The position numbers were made by a program, and so were the translations under genes. A stretch of 64,000 bases of DNA from Phocaeicola salanitronis DSM 18170 (GTDB lineage: Bacteria > Bacteroidota > Bacteroidia > Bacteroidales > Bacteroidaceae), in contig NC_015164.1 of assembly GCF_000190575.1 (NCBI RefSeq), forward strand, positions 3,182,501 through 3,246,500, read 5' to 3'. Under the pieces are notes generated by a model, which saw only the letters and a list, made by a program, of their open reading frames with translations, did no database searches and was not told the DNA's origin. Positions 19,672 through 27,548 of the stretch are shown piece after piece. Position 1 is the stretch's first letter; each line of letters opens with the position of its first letter.

Positions 19672-19747
19672 TTCACGCAGATTTTCACAGATTATAAATT
19701 TTAATGATTAAGCCCAATCTGTGTTAATCTGCGATAATCTGCGTTTC
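19672..19747. repeat. AACGCAGATT-type inverted-repeat element R6
   Basis: A 76-bp element with arms GAAACGCAGATTCACGCAG and the partial complement CTGCGATAATCTGCGTTTC. Its right arm overlaps the last codons of the TolC-like gene, so the C-terminal residues ETQIIAD and the stop come from repeat sequence. Confidence 0.85.
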
Positions 19748-21118
19748 TTTAGTAGCATTTCTCTCTTCATTCCGAATGATTTCCTCTCCTTTATAATAAT
19801 CTACCAGGCGGCACTTCATTACGTAGGTGAGTTTGCTTTGCAGCAGTCCGGTCTGGCTTTCGAGGAGGGTGGATGCGTTGTTCTGCACGTCGAGCGAGGT
19901 CATCAGTCCTTCTTCGAACTTGCGGCGTGTGACGCGGTAGGCGATGGAGTCGGAGGTGACTTTCTTTTCCATCTGCAGGCTTTCCTTGAGGAATCCTTCG
20001 CGGTCTTGCACGGCTTGCAGCACCAGTTTCTGCAAGGCTTCTTTCTGTGCCTCGTATTGCTGGGTGGCGATGAGGTAATTGTTTTTTGCCTGCTTCACAC
20101 CAATGGAACCGGACATGCGGTTGAAGATGGGGATGCTCATCGAGATGCCGAAGTAGGAACCGAAGTTGTTCTTCATCTGGTCGGCGAAGTTGTCGTAGCC
20201 GCTTTGGTGTAACTCTTTATAATAAGAAGAAGAGATGCCACCGAAGATGCTGATGGTAGGGAAGAGCGAGCCCCACGATATCTTGCGGTTCATCCGCGCC
20301 ACTTGCTTGTTCATTTCCGACTGGCGCAGGGTGGGGTTGCAGTTGAGGGCGATGCGGAACACATCATCGGCATTGTCTGCCGAGAGCCGCACCTGTTCGA
20401 TGACGGGTGTGTCTATCAGCCGGGTGTCGAGCACGAGGGTATCCGCTACGGGATAGTTCATCGTCTGCTTCAGGGTGAGCATTGCCGTCTCATAGAGGTT
20501 GCGCTGATGGGTCAGGTTGTAGGCATCGGTGGCTTGCTGGGCTTCCATTTGTGCCACGTCTGCCATGCCTTTCAGTCCCAACGCTTCTTGGCGTCGGGTC
20601 TTGTAAACTAATGAGTCGCTTTCTACCAGCTTCTGTTCTGCCAGACGGGTCGTTCCGTAGTAATAAAGAGCGTCGATGTATGCCTGGAAGGTTTCGAGTG
20701 CGGTATTGTCTTTCGCTTCCTGCAGGGCGGCTTTGCCTAACAGTTCGTTCGCTCTTGCCCGCCGCACTTGGTTGATAAGGCTTCCTCCCTGAAAGATAGG
20801 CATCGAGCCTTCCATGGCATAGCCGTTGTTGAACGTAGATTGTGAGATGTAGGTGTTGGTTTCGGGGTCTACCGAACGTCCGTAACTGTACTGTGCACTC
20901 ACGCTTCCGCTTACTCCAGGCAGGAATTGCCCGATGGCTTCTATCTTGTCCAGCCGGTAGTTGTCGGATTCCAGTTTTCGCTGCTTCACGGTACGGTTGT
21001 GTTCTACAGCGTATGCCATGCAGCGGTCGATGTCCCATGCTTCTTGGGCGGTTGCCGCCAGGCTGCACAAACAGAGCAGCATGCCCATTGATTTTCGTAT
21101 GTTCATTGTCTTGTTCAT
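19724..21118 (-). CDS. TolC-family outer-membrane efflux protein
   Basis: A 464-aa outer-membrane channel of the OEP/TolC family. It has a signal peptide (SMGMLLCLCSLAATAQE), the family's opening EAWDIDRCMAYAVEHN, and two helical repeats with ARANELLGKAALQEAKDN and VKQAKNNYLIATQQYEAQ segments. The start at 21118 lies about 19 nt after the predicted sigma-54 transcription start. It is the first gene of the operon that continues with the HlyD-like adaptor and three permeases. The C-terminus runs into repeat R6. Confidence 0.93.
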   Translation of the reverse strand: MNKTMNIRKSMGMLLCLCSLAATAQEAWDIDRCMAYAVEHNRTVKQRKLESDNYRLDKIEAIGQFLPGVSGSVSAQYSYGRSVDPETNTYISQSTFNNGYAMEGSMPIFQGGSLINQVRRARANELLGKAALQEAKDNTALETFQAYIDALYYYGTTRLAEQKLVESDSLVYKTRRQEALGLKGMADVAQMEAQQATDAYNLTHQRNLYETAMLTLKQTMNYPVADTLVLDTRLIDTPVIEQVRLSADNADDVFRIALNCNPTLRQSEMNKQVARMNRKISWGSLFPTISIFGGISSSYYKELHQSGYDNFADQMKNNFGSYFGISMSIPIFNRMSGSIGVKQAKNNYLIATQQYEAQKEALQKLVLQAVQDREGFLKESLQMEKKVTSDSIAYRVTRRKFEEGLMTSLDVQNNASTLLESQTGLLQSKLTYVMKCRLVDYYKGEEIIRNEERNATKETQIIAD

Positions 21119-21148
21119 TATTTCGTTCTTATTTCTGCTAATTTACAA

Positions 21149-21163
21149 GCAAAAATCGTGCCA
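21149..21163 (-). promoter_or_regulatory. Sigma-54 promoter of the export operon
   Basis: Minus-strand TGGCACGATTTTTGC matches the sigma-54 consensus TGGCACG-N4-TTGC at every conserved base, with the -24 GG and -12 GC exactly 10 nt apart. The transcription start should be near 21137, giving a 19-nt leader before the TolC-like gene. The adjacent NtrC-type regulator supplies the required activator. Confidence 0.88.
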
Positions 21164-21215
21164 AAAAGTTAAGATGTTAGTTCTTAGCAGGTTATATATT
21201 TTAACATTTCAAAGA

Positions 21216-21256
21216 GTGTCAAAAAATTAGACGGTAGGTGTCAAAAAATTAGACAC
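21216..21256. promoter_or_regulatory. Two activator sites (UAS) for the sigma-54 promoter
   Basis: GTGTCAAAAAATTAGAC occurs twice, at 21216-21232 and 21238-21254; the second copy extends to a full GTGTC...GACAC palindrome. The copies start 22 bp apart, two helical turns, and sit about 80-120 bp upstream of the sigma-54 start. They also lie just upstream of the regulator's own promoter, so autoregulation is possible. Confidence 0.8.
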
Positions 21257-21287
21257 TTGACGTGAAAGGACGTATTGTTTCTTTGTG

Positions 21288-21295
21288 TATCTTTG
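21288..21295 (+). promoter_or_regulatory. -7 element of the regulator-kinase operon
   Basis: TATCTTTG matches the Bacteroidetes -7 box TAnnTTTG. No well-spaced -33 TTG is present, which would suit an activator-dependent or weak promoter. The start would be near 21302, just before repeat R7. Confidence 0.5.
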
Positions 21296-21308
21296 CAGAC
21301 AGAAAGAT

Positions 21309-21380
21309 GAAACGCAGATTCACGCAGATTTTCACGGATTAATAAAAATCAGCGTTAATCCGCGTTAATCTGCGTTGAAA
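21309..21380. repeat. AACGCAGATT-type inverted-repeat element R7 in the regulator leader
   Basis: TGAAACGCAGATTCACGCAG at the left and AATCTGCGTTGAAA at the right form an imperfect inverted repeat, closely related to R6. It fills most of the predicted 5' UTR of the sigma-54 regulator gene. Confidence 0.8.
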
Positions 21381-21395
21381 AAATCAGAAACAACA

Positions 21396-22772
21396 ATGGC
21401 AAAACAAGGAACCTTATTGGTTGTAGACGACAACCGGAACATATTGACTTCGTTGCGCTACCTGCTGGTGGATTACTTTGCGCGGATACTGACGCTCGAT
21501 TCGCCCGTAACGATTCCCACAGTGTTAGCGCAAAATGAAGTGGATGTGGTGTTGCTGGACATGAACTTCGCTTCGGGTATCAACAATGGGAATGAAGGGC
21601 TTTATTGGCTGAAGGAAATCCGCCGTATCCGTCCGCAGGCGGGTGTGGTGTTGTTTACTGCATACGCCGACATCGACCTTGCCGTGACGGGTATTAAGGA
21701 AGGTGCGGCTGATTTTGTAGTCAAGCCGTGGAACAACGACAAGCTGATTCAGACATTGGTGGAGGTATATAATAAGGTATGTGCGCAAAAAAAAGAGAAA
21801 AAGCGTACGGCAGGAAAGGCAAGCAGAACCGATACGGCAATGTATTGGGGTAACTCGCCGGCCATCCGCCCTTTACGTGCATTGGTGGAAAAAGTCAGCA
21901 CTACGGATGCCAATATTCTGATTACCGGCGAGAACGGTACGGGCAAGGATATGCTGGCGCGTGAGATACACCGCCTTTCGAACCGGAAAGACGGGCCGAT
22001 GGTCGTGGTGGATATGGGTGCCATTACCGAATCGCTGTTCGAAAGTGAATTGTTCGGTCATGTAAAAGGTTCGTTCACCGATGCCCATGCCGACCGTATC
22101 GGACGCTTTGAGGCTGCCGATGGCGGAACCTTGTTTTTGGACGAGATAGCCAATCTGCCTTATTACCTGCAGGCAAAACTGCTGACCGCCATTCAGAAGC
22201 GGAGTTTCATCAAGGTAGGAAGCAACCTGCCGCAACCTACCAATATCCGCCTGATATGCGCCACAAACCGCGACTTGGATGAAATGGTACGCAAGGGGGA
22301 GTTCCGTGAAGACTTGCTTTACCGCATCAACACCATTCACTTGCACATCCCTTCGCTCCGCGAGCGGAAAGAAGATATTCTTCCGTTGGCGCGGATGTTT
22401 TTAGAACGCTATGCCAAACAGTACGGGCGGACCAACGGTACGTTTTCTCCGGATGCGGCAGCCCGGCTATTGGCATATCCGTGGTATGGGAATATCCGTG
22501 AATTGCAGCATACGATTGAGAAAGCTGTGATTTTGGCGGATGACGGTGAGTTGCGTGCCGAATCCTTGCAACTGGCACCGGTAACGGAAAAGGAAGAAGT
22601 CCGTGCGGCAGGCGAAAAAGCTGAAACTGTTTTCCATACGCTTGATGAAATGGAGCGGACGATGATTCAGCAGGCTTTAGACCAGTGTGGAAGCAACTTG
22701 ACGCAAGCGGCGGTCAAGTTAGGCGTGACCCGTCAGACGCTTTACAATAAAATGAAACGTTATGGGTTATAG
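21396..22772 (+). CDS. Sigma-54-dependent response regulator, NtrC family
   Basis: A 458-aa three-domain regulator. The receiver domain has the phosphoacceptor Asp in LLDMNF. The AAA+ domain has Walker A GENGTGKD, the sigma-54 contact loop as GSFTDA (a variant of GAFTGA) and Walker B GGTLFLDEIANL. The Fis-type DNA-binding helix-turn-helix (NLTQAAVKLGVTRQTLYNKM) is at the C-terminus. I chose the ATG at 21396 over an in-frame TTG at 21375 inside the repeat. It overlaps the kinase gene by 11 nt and is divergent from the operon whose sigma-54 promoter it most likely activates. Confidence 0.93.
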   Translation: MAKQGTLLVVDDNRNILTSLRYLLVDYFARILTLDSPVTIPTVLAQNEVDVVLLDMNFASGINNGNEGLYWLKEIRRIRPQAGVVLFTAYADIDLAVTGIKEGAADFVVKPWNNDKLIQTLVEVYNKVCAQKKEKKRTAGKASRTDTAMYWGNSPAIRPLRALVEKVSTTDANILITGENGTGKDMLAREIHRLSNRKDGPMVVVDMGAITESLFESELFGHVKGSFTDAHADRIGRFEAADGGTLFLDEIANLPYYLQAKLLTAIQKRSFIKVGSNLPQPTNIRLICATNRDLDEMVRKGEFREDLLYRINTIHLHIPSLRERKEDILPLARMFLERYAKQYGRTNGTFSPDAAARLLAYPWYGNIRELQHTIEKAVILADDGELRAESLQLAPVTEKEEVRAAGEKAETVFHTLDEMERTMIQQALDQCGSNLTQAAVKLGVTRQTLYNKMKRYGL

Positions 22773-24069
22773 ATGGATTTATTCAACATTCTTTCGGCTT
22801 GTGGTTCTGGCAGGCGGAACTGTATTGTTGACTTTCAGTATATTGCAAGGAAGCTGGTGGGCAGGGATAACCGGCGGCATGCTGTGTGTGTTGGCAGCTT
22901 GGTTGTCCTACCGGATGCAGCAGCAGTTGCGCGAGAAGTGCTGGCTGATGTTGGAAGCCATCCGTAACCGGGATTATTCTTTCCGTCTTCCGCTGTATGG
23001 CTTTTCGGGAGGCGAGCGTGTGTTGCAAGAAACCTTAAACCAGTTTGGGAACTTGATGGGTGAGCAAAAGCAGCTGATGGAGCAGCGTGAGCGGTTTTAC
23101 GAACAGATTCTTTCCAGTGTCAGTTCGGGGGTTGTCATACTTAATGAGGAAGGGACCGTTGTCCAGACAAATCCGGCTGCAGCCCGTTTGTTTGCTGTTC
23201 CGATGCTTAGTACGTTACGGCAATTGGAACGTTATGGAGCGGAAATACCCGACATGTTGCGTACGTTGAAGGCGGGTGAACGTTGTAACCTTCAGTTTGC
23301 TATGGTGAAAGGGGAAGTGCAGTTGGCGGTCCGTGCAACAGAGATGCGGTTGGGCGAGGACACCGTGCGTATTCTTACCTTAAATGATATCCGTAACGAA
23401 TTGGATGCAAAAGAATTGGATTCGTGGATAAAATTGACGCGAGTATTGACGCACGAGATTATGAATTCCATCGCGCCCATTTCTTCTTTGAGCGAAACCT
23501 TCCTGAAGCGGGAGGACGTGATAAACAGTCCGATTTACGACGGCATCCGTGCGATACACGAAACCTCTACCGGGCTGATTTCTTTTGTGGACAGCTACCG
23601 GAAATTCTCTGCTTTGCAGAAGCCTTCGCCCGAACCGTTTTATTTGCTGGACTTGCTTCGTCAGATACAGGGGTTGAGCCTGATTCCCGAAACGATTTCG
23701 CTTACCTTGCAGATTGAGCCTCCTGAACTGATGCTGTATGCTGACCCGAACCTTATCCGGCAGGTGTTGATAAATATCCTGAAGAATGCGGTACAATCCA
23801 TCGGCGAGGTAAAAGGGCGCATTCATATACGTGCGTATAGCAATGCGGCGGATGAACACGTCTTCATTTACATCAATAACGACGGTCCCATTATTCCCGA
23901 GGCGGAAGCTGAACAGATTTTTGTGCCGTTCTTCACAACCCGTACCAATGGAAGCGGTATCGGTCTGTCATTGTCCCGCCAGATTATGAAGCTCTCCGGA
24001 GGAAGCATCAGCCTGCTCAGACCCCGCGCAAATGGCTGGAACACGACTTTTGTATTGGAGTTCGAGTAA
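22762..24069 (+). CDS. Sensor histidine kinase (NtrB-like)
   Basis: A 435-aa kinase with two N-terminal membrane helices (about residues 8-50) and almost no periplasmic loop, so it probably senses a membrane or cytoplasmic signal. A PAS-like region (SSVSSGVVILNEEGTVVQTNPAAARLF) follows. The dimerisation helix carries the His box LTHEIMNSIAP. The ATPase domain has the N box LINILKNAVQS and G boxes GSGIGLSLS. It starts inside the end of the regulator gene, so the pair is translationally coupled and forms a two-component system. Confidence 0.93.
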   Translation: MGYRWIYSTFFRLVVLAGGTVLLTFSILQGSWWAGITGGMLCVLAAWLSYRMQQQLREKCWLMLEAIRNRDYSFRLPLYGFSGGERVLQETLNQFGNLMGEQKQLMEQRERFYEQILSSVSSGVVILNEEGTVVQTNPAAARLFAVPMLSTLRQLERYGAEIPDMLRTLKAGERCNLQFAMVKGEVQLAVRATEMRLGEDTVRILTLNDIRNELDAKELDSWIKLTRVLTHEIMNSIAPISSLSETFLKREDVINSPIYDGIRAIHETSTGLISFVDSYRKFSALQKPSPEPFYLLDLLRQIQGLSLIPETISLTLQIEPPELMLYADPNLIRQVLINILKNAVQSIGEVKGRIHIRAYSNAADEHVFIYINNDGPIIPEAEAEQIFVPFFTTRTNGSGIGLSLSRQIMKLSGGSISLLRPRANGWNTTFVLEFE

Positions 24070-24236
24070 CGCAGGATACCCGTGGACTGCCTTTCAGCTG
24101 CGTTCGTAAACGCATATATACTGCGTGTGCCAAGTCAGATATATGCGCCGGCGGTTTCATATATATTGAAGCCGCGGATGAAGTATATCTTCGTTTAAAA
24201 GCTAAGAACCTGATAGAATATTTATTGGAAAATTTA

Positions 24237-24428
24237 GAAGCTGTTTTGAATTTATCGTGCGCTGATTTGGGATGAGTTTTTGAGGCATTTTCGCTTCTGT
24301 GATGAGGAAGATAGCGGGCTATCTGACGAAGAACAGGAGCGAAAAAGACCAAAAAATCGCCCAAAGCACACACGAAAACGGATACATCAAGCCAAGAAAA
24401 ACTTTTTGGAGAAATTCAAAACAGCTTC
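24237..24428. mobile_element. MITE-like element with perfect 17-bp terminal inverted repeats
   Basis: GAAGCTGTTTTGAATTT (24237-24253) and its exact complement AAATTCAAAACAGCTTC (24412-24428) bound a 192-bp segment with no complete gene. The size and ends fit a miniature element or a deleted insertion sequence; the parent IS cannot be named by eye. The rest of the 24070-24460 gap holds only small AT-rich hairpins, such as GCGGTTTCA...TGAAGCCGC near 24159. Confidence 0.7.
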
Positions 24429-24460
24429 TTAAACAGGCTCTATGTAATTGGCTCGTTTTT

Positions 24461-24862
24461 TCAGTTCTCTTTCTCGAAAATGAAGATTCTTCCGTTCTTC
24501 TTCTCTACGTTGACAAGGCTTCCTTTGGGACTAAGGTTGAATGGGGTGACTTCATCGTTGAGGCTGGTCACAATCAGGAGCGCGCTTTCTTCGGCAAAGC
24601 GGGCAACTTGGAGCTTCACATTGCTGTCGGGCATGGTGCGGTCCAGCAGGAGGCTGTCGTTGATGTAGACGGAAATGCTGTCTCCTGCAAACGAGTCGGT
24701 GAGCTGGATGGTGTACATGCCTTCGTAGGCTCCTTCGTGTTGCTTGTCTTGTTGACGGAAAGCCAGGTATAGGAACAGGCATACGACAAAGAAAACGCCA
24801 AATGCCAGGATGCCGTTGCCAATCATAAACTGCTTGTTGCTGTTAATGCTTTTGTGTTTCAT
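24461..24862 (-). CDS. Small membrane-anchored protein of unknown function
   Basis: A 133-aa protein with one membrane helix near the N-terminus (GNGILAFGVFFVVCLFLYLAF, residues about 16-36). A beta-rich extracytoplasmic domain follows (MYTIQLTDSFAGDSISVYINDSLLLDR...). No family is recognised. The codon use and long frame support a real gene. A -7-like TAAGTTTG lies upstream on the minus strand (24915-24922). It is convergent with the sensor kinase gene and divergent from the capsule locus. Confidence 0.65.
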   Translation of the reverse strand: MKHKSINSNKQFMIGNGILAFGVFFVVCLFLYLAFRQQDKQHEGAYEGMYTIQLTDSFAGDSISVYINDSLLLDRTMPDSNVKLQVARFAEESALLIVTSLNDEVTPFNLSPKGSLVNVEKKNGRIFIFEKEN

Positions 24863-24914
24863 ATATGCAAATCATTTATAAGTTCCTGTCTGTTTGATAC
24901 ATTTGTTTGATGTG

Positions 24915-24922
24915 CAAACTTA
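24915..24922 (-). promoter_or_regulatory. Possible -7 element for the small membrane protein
   Basis: TAAGTTTG on the minus strand fits TAnnTTTG and lies about 55 nt before the start codon. No matching -33 TTG was found. The rest of 24923-25116 shows no feature I can support. Confidence 0.35.
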
Positions 24923-25116
24923 CACAAAATCTACGGAATATCCATCTAAACTTTGCAGATTAATCAATAAAGTTGGAATTATGCTTCTCTCGCTATTAGA
25001 GGTGCCGCAATGTAATGCCCCTGTAAAAAAGGCGGGTTAATATGCATTCGCACTCCGGTTCTGATTGTCTTTAAAAAGAAATAAGTGATAATTTTAACTG
25101 ATTTTTGTATCTTACA

Positions 25117-25146
25117 TTGTTATTTCTGATATTTTTAGTACATTTG
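25117..25146 (+). promoter_or_regulatory. Capsule locus promoter
   Basis: TTG (25117-25119), a 19-nt spacer and TACATTTG (25139-25146) match the Bacteroidetes promoter exactly. Transcription should start near 25153, leaving a leader of about 160 nt before the UpxY-like gene. No flanking inverted repeats were found, so it does not look like an invertible capsule promoter. Confidence 0.75.
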
Positions 25147-25277
25147 CACGGGTTAATAAAACGATTTGCATTTATAAAACGGATGAATGTATTTTGTTTT
25201 GAAGAGCTTAAACGAAATGGAAGAAGAAAATAAAATTTTCAATGTTCGTTTCTTGAAGATGTATAAATAGGTTGTTT

Positions 25278-25303
25278 ATCAGCATTTTACGTAAAATGCT
25301 GAT
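25278..25303 (+). promoter_or_regulatory. Perfect 26-bp palindrome in the capsule leader
   Basis: ATCAGCATTTTAC is followed directly by its exact complement GTAAAATGCTGAT, 11 nt upstream of the UpxY start codon. In RNA it would form a strong hairpin close to the start region. It may be a pausing or recruitment site for the UpxY protein or a translation-control hairpin; a dimeric repressor operator is also possible. Confidence 0.7.
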
Positions 25304-25314
25304 ATGGCTGGAAA

Positions 25315-26388
25315 ATGTCTATGCATGAAGAGAAAAAGCAGATTTGCGGCAATTTTACAATAAGAAAACAGCCAATCCGATGGTATGTGATGCTTCTTCC
25401 TTCTTCTCATCGTGGGTTGGCTACCGGCTTAAAGGAAGAACGGGAACGGCGGATGAAGTATGGTGAGCCTGTTTTCGATTATTTTGCGCCTTCTTATGTA
25501 GAAGTGAAGAAGATAAAAGGGAAGTTCGTAAAGACCGACTGTCCTTTATTATACAATTATGTATTTATCCGTGCGACGGTAGATGAAATTTTCCATCTGA
25601 AGCGCAATTTGCCCCAATATAATTTTTTGCCCAAGGTGAAAGGAGAGAAAGAAGATTATTATCCTTACCTCTCCGACAGGGCAATGGAAAATCTGAAATG
25701 GGTAGCCGATTCTTATTCGAATGTGTTGCCGGTTTATGTTCCGAAGTCAGAGACATTGGTCAAGGGAGACCGGGTACGTATTACGGAAGGGCAATTCAAA
25801 GGAGCTGAGGCTACTGTTGTCATCCAACCCGGTGCAGGGATGAAAGACATTATGGTCAGTGTTGAGAACTGGATGTTGGTGCCTTTGTTGCATGTCAAGC
25901 CGGGACAATACGAAGTCATATCGTTGAATGAAGACAGCAAGCATGTGTATTCCAGCTTAGATAATCAACGGGTGATATCCCGGCTTCATGGCGCATTGAA
26001 GTACTTGCATCATGCGGAAGGCATACCGGAAACAGACCGGCAGTTTGCCCGGGAAGTCTTGTCTCAATACGGAAATCTTCGGATGGAAACGGATGTGATG
26101 CGCTGCAAACTCTATTCGATATTGCTTCCGGCTTATGTTTTGGCAGGCGATCAGGAAGCGTTCAACGCATTGGCCTCTACAGTCGAGTCTATACTTCCGG
26201 CGGTTAAAGCCGGACAGTCCAAGGCGTTGCTTCTTGTTACACTTTACGGATGTACCGATAACAGTATTTATTATGCGAAAGCCCATCAGCTGACTCATTC
26301 TTGGCGTATGGAAAAGAACCCGAAGAAAAGCAAGCTTCAATTGTTAAGGTGGTTGGATGATTTCGATGAATGGTATGGGCACGAATAG
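25315..26388 (+). CDS. UpxY-like transcription antiterminator (NusG paralogue)
   Basis: UpxY proteins are NusG paralogues that keep RNA polymerase elongating through their own capsule operon. The NGN domain is seen in RWYVMLLPSSHRG...YNYVFIRATVDE, and the KOW motif in LVKGDRVRITEGQFKGAEA near residue 150. A helical C-terminal part of about 150 residues follows (RVISRLHGALKYLHHAEG...), longer than the usual UpxY of about 170-190 aa; its function is unknown. It is the first gene of the capsule locus. No upxZ gene follows it here. A second ATG two codons later (25321) is an alternative start. Confidence 0.85.
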   Translation: MSMHEEKKQICGNFTIRKQPIRWYVMLLPSSHRGLATGLKEERERRMKYGEPVFDYFAPSYVEVKKIKGKFVKTDCPLLYNYVFIRATVDEIFHLKRNLPQYNFLPKVKGEKEDYYPYLSDRAMENLKWVADSYSNVLPVYVPKSETLVKGDRVRITEGQFKGAEATVVIQPGAGMKDIMVSVENWMLVPLLHVKPGQYEVISLNEDSKHVYSSLDNQRVISRLHGALKYLHHAEGIPETDRQFAREVLSQYGNLRMETDVMRCKLYSILLPAYVLAGDQEAFNALASTVESILPAVKAGQSKALLLVTLYGCTDNSIYYAKAHQLTHSWRMEKNPKKSKLQLLRWLDDFDEWYGHE

Positions 26389-26426
26389 GGAGGCTGGCAA
26401 TCGGGTAGTAATAACTGAGGTAAAAT

Positions 26427-27542
26427 ATGGATTATTTATTCTTGGCAAGTAGTTTTTTGTTGTCGTTAATTCTTGGGATGTTGATTATTCCTAAAATTCT
26501 TTTGATTTCTTATAAGAAACGTTTGTTCGACCAACCGGATAGCCGGAAGGTGCATTCGGTGCCTGTGCCCAGACTGGGTGGGTTGTCGTTTTTTCCGGTA
26601 ATATTGATATCGGTATGTTTTGTGTTGGGAATGTTCTTTTATTTGGGGCATACTGTTGAAAACCACTGTACCAATGAACTTTTGTTTTTTGCAGTGGGAA
26701 TCATGACGCTTTTCTTGGTTGGAGTAGCGGATGATTTGATAGGCGTAAGCTATCGGTATAAGTTTTTGGTACAGGTTGTAGCAGCCTTCTTGCTTGTATT
26801 GCCGGGCGAATGGTTCAATTCATTAGGCGGTTTGTTTGGTATTTATGAGTTGCCTTTTGCGGTTGGCGCACCGTTGACCGTGTTTGTGGTGGTGTATATC
26901 ACGAATGCCATTAATTTGATAGACGGCATTGACGGGCTGGCTTCCGGATTGAGTTGTATCGCCTTGTTTATATTAGGGCTTATGTGTACGCTTCAAGGTG
27001 AGGGGATTTTTGCCATGTTGGCATTTTCCACTTTGGGTGTGATTGTTCCGTTTTGGTTTTACAACGTATTTGGCAATGCCCGTCGGGGGCATAAACTGTT
27101 TATGGGCGATACGGGCAGCCTTACGTTAGGTTATATCCTTAGTTTGCTGGTCATCCATCTAAGTATGGCTGAATTTGGGCAGGAAGATACTCCCAATCCC
27201 AAGATGGTTATTGCTTTTTCCACACTGCTTGTTCCGCTTTTTGATGTGGTAAGGGTGGTGCTTCATCGGTTGCGTACCGGAAAGAATCCTTTCCTTCCCG
27301 ATAAAAACCATTTTCACCATAAACTGCTTCGCACAGGTATGCGCGTCCGTATGGTGTTGGTGACCATTTTGTTTGTTTTGTTGTTTTTTATCGGGTTGAA
27401 TGTTTGTCTGGTTGATAAGTTAGACGTTACCCTGCTGCTTATCCTTGATATCGTGCTTTGGACGCTTATGCAATTGTTTATCAACTATTGTGTAGCCCGG
27501 CATAAATCGAATCCTGTAATTATTGTTGAAAAGAAAAAATAG
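26427..27542 (+). CDS. Undecaprenyl-phosphate sugar-1-phosphate transferase, WecA/MraY family
   Basis: A 371-aa polytopic enzyme that likely starts capsule repeat-unit synthesis by moving a sugar-1-phosphate (often GlcNAc-1-P) to undecaprenyl phosphate. Family motifs are present: DDLIGVSYRYK, NAINLIDGIDGLASGL and GDTGSLTLGY, with HFHHKLL in the cytoplasmic loop. About eleven membrane helices are visible. It follows the UpxY-like gene by 38 nt and precedes the export genes. The exact sugar cannot be told from sequence. Confidence 0.92.
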   Translation: MDYLFLASSFLLSLILGMLIIPKILLISYKKRLFDQPDSRKVHSVPVPRLGGLSFFPVILISVCFVLGMFFYLGHTVENHCTNELLFFAVGIMTLFLVGVADDLIGVSYRYKFLVQVVAAFLLVLPGEWFNSLGGLFGIYELPFAVGAPLTVFVVVYITNAINLIDGIDGLASGLSCIALFILGLMCTLQGEGIFAMLAFSTLGVIVPFWFYNVFGNARRGHKLFMGDTGSLTLGYILSLLVIHLSMAEFGQEDTPNPKMVIAFSTLLVPLFDVVRVVLHRLRTGKNPFLPDKNHFHHKLLRTGMRVRMVLVTILFVLLFFIGLNVCLVDKLDVTLLLILDIVLWTLMQLFINYCVARHKSNPVIIVEKKK

Positions 27543-27548
27543 AAAGAG

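Noticed and set aside
18445..19704. 419-aa plus-strand ORF opposite the HlyD-like gene
   Set aside because: Antisense shadow of a well-supported coding region; no domain seen.
24299..24772. 157-aa plus-strand ORF starting in the MITE
   Set aside because: Half lies in the element and half is antisense to the better supported small membrane-protein gene.
25117..25146. Invertible (phase-variable) capsule promoter
   Set aside because: No pair of inverted repeats flanks the promoter and no recombinase gene is nearby in the window.
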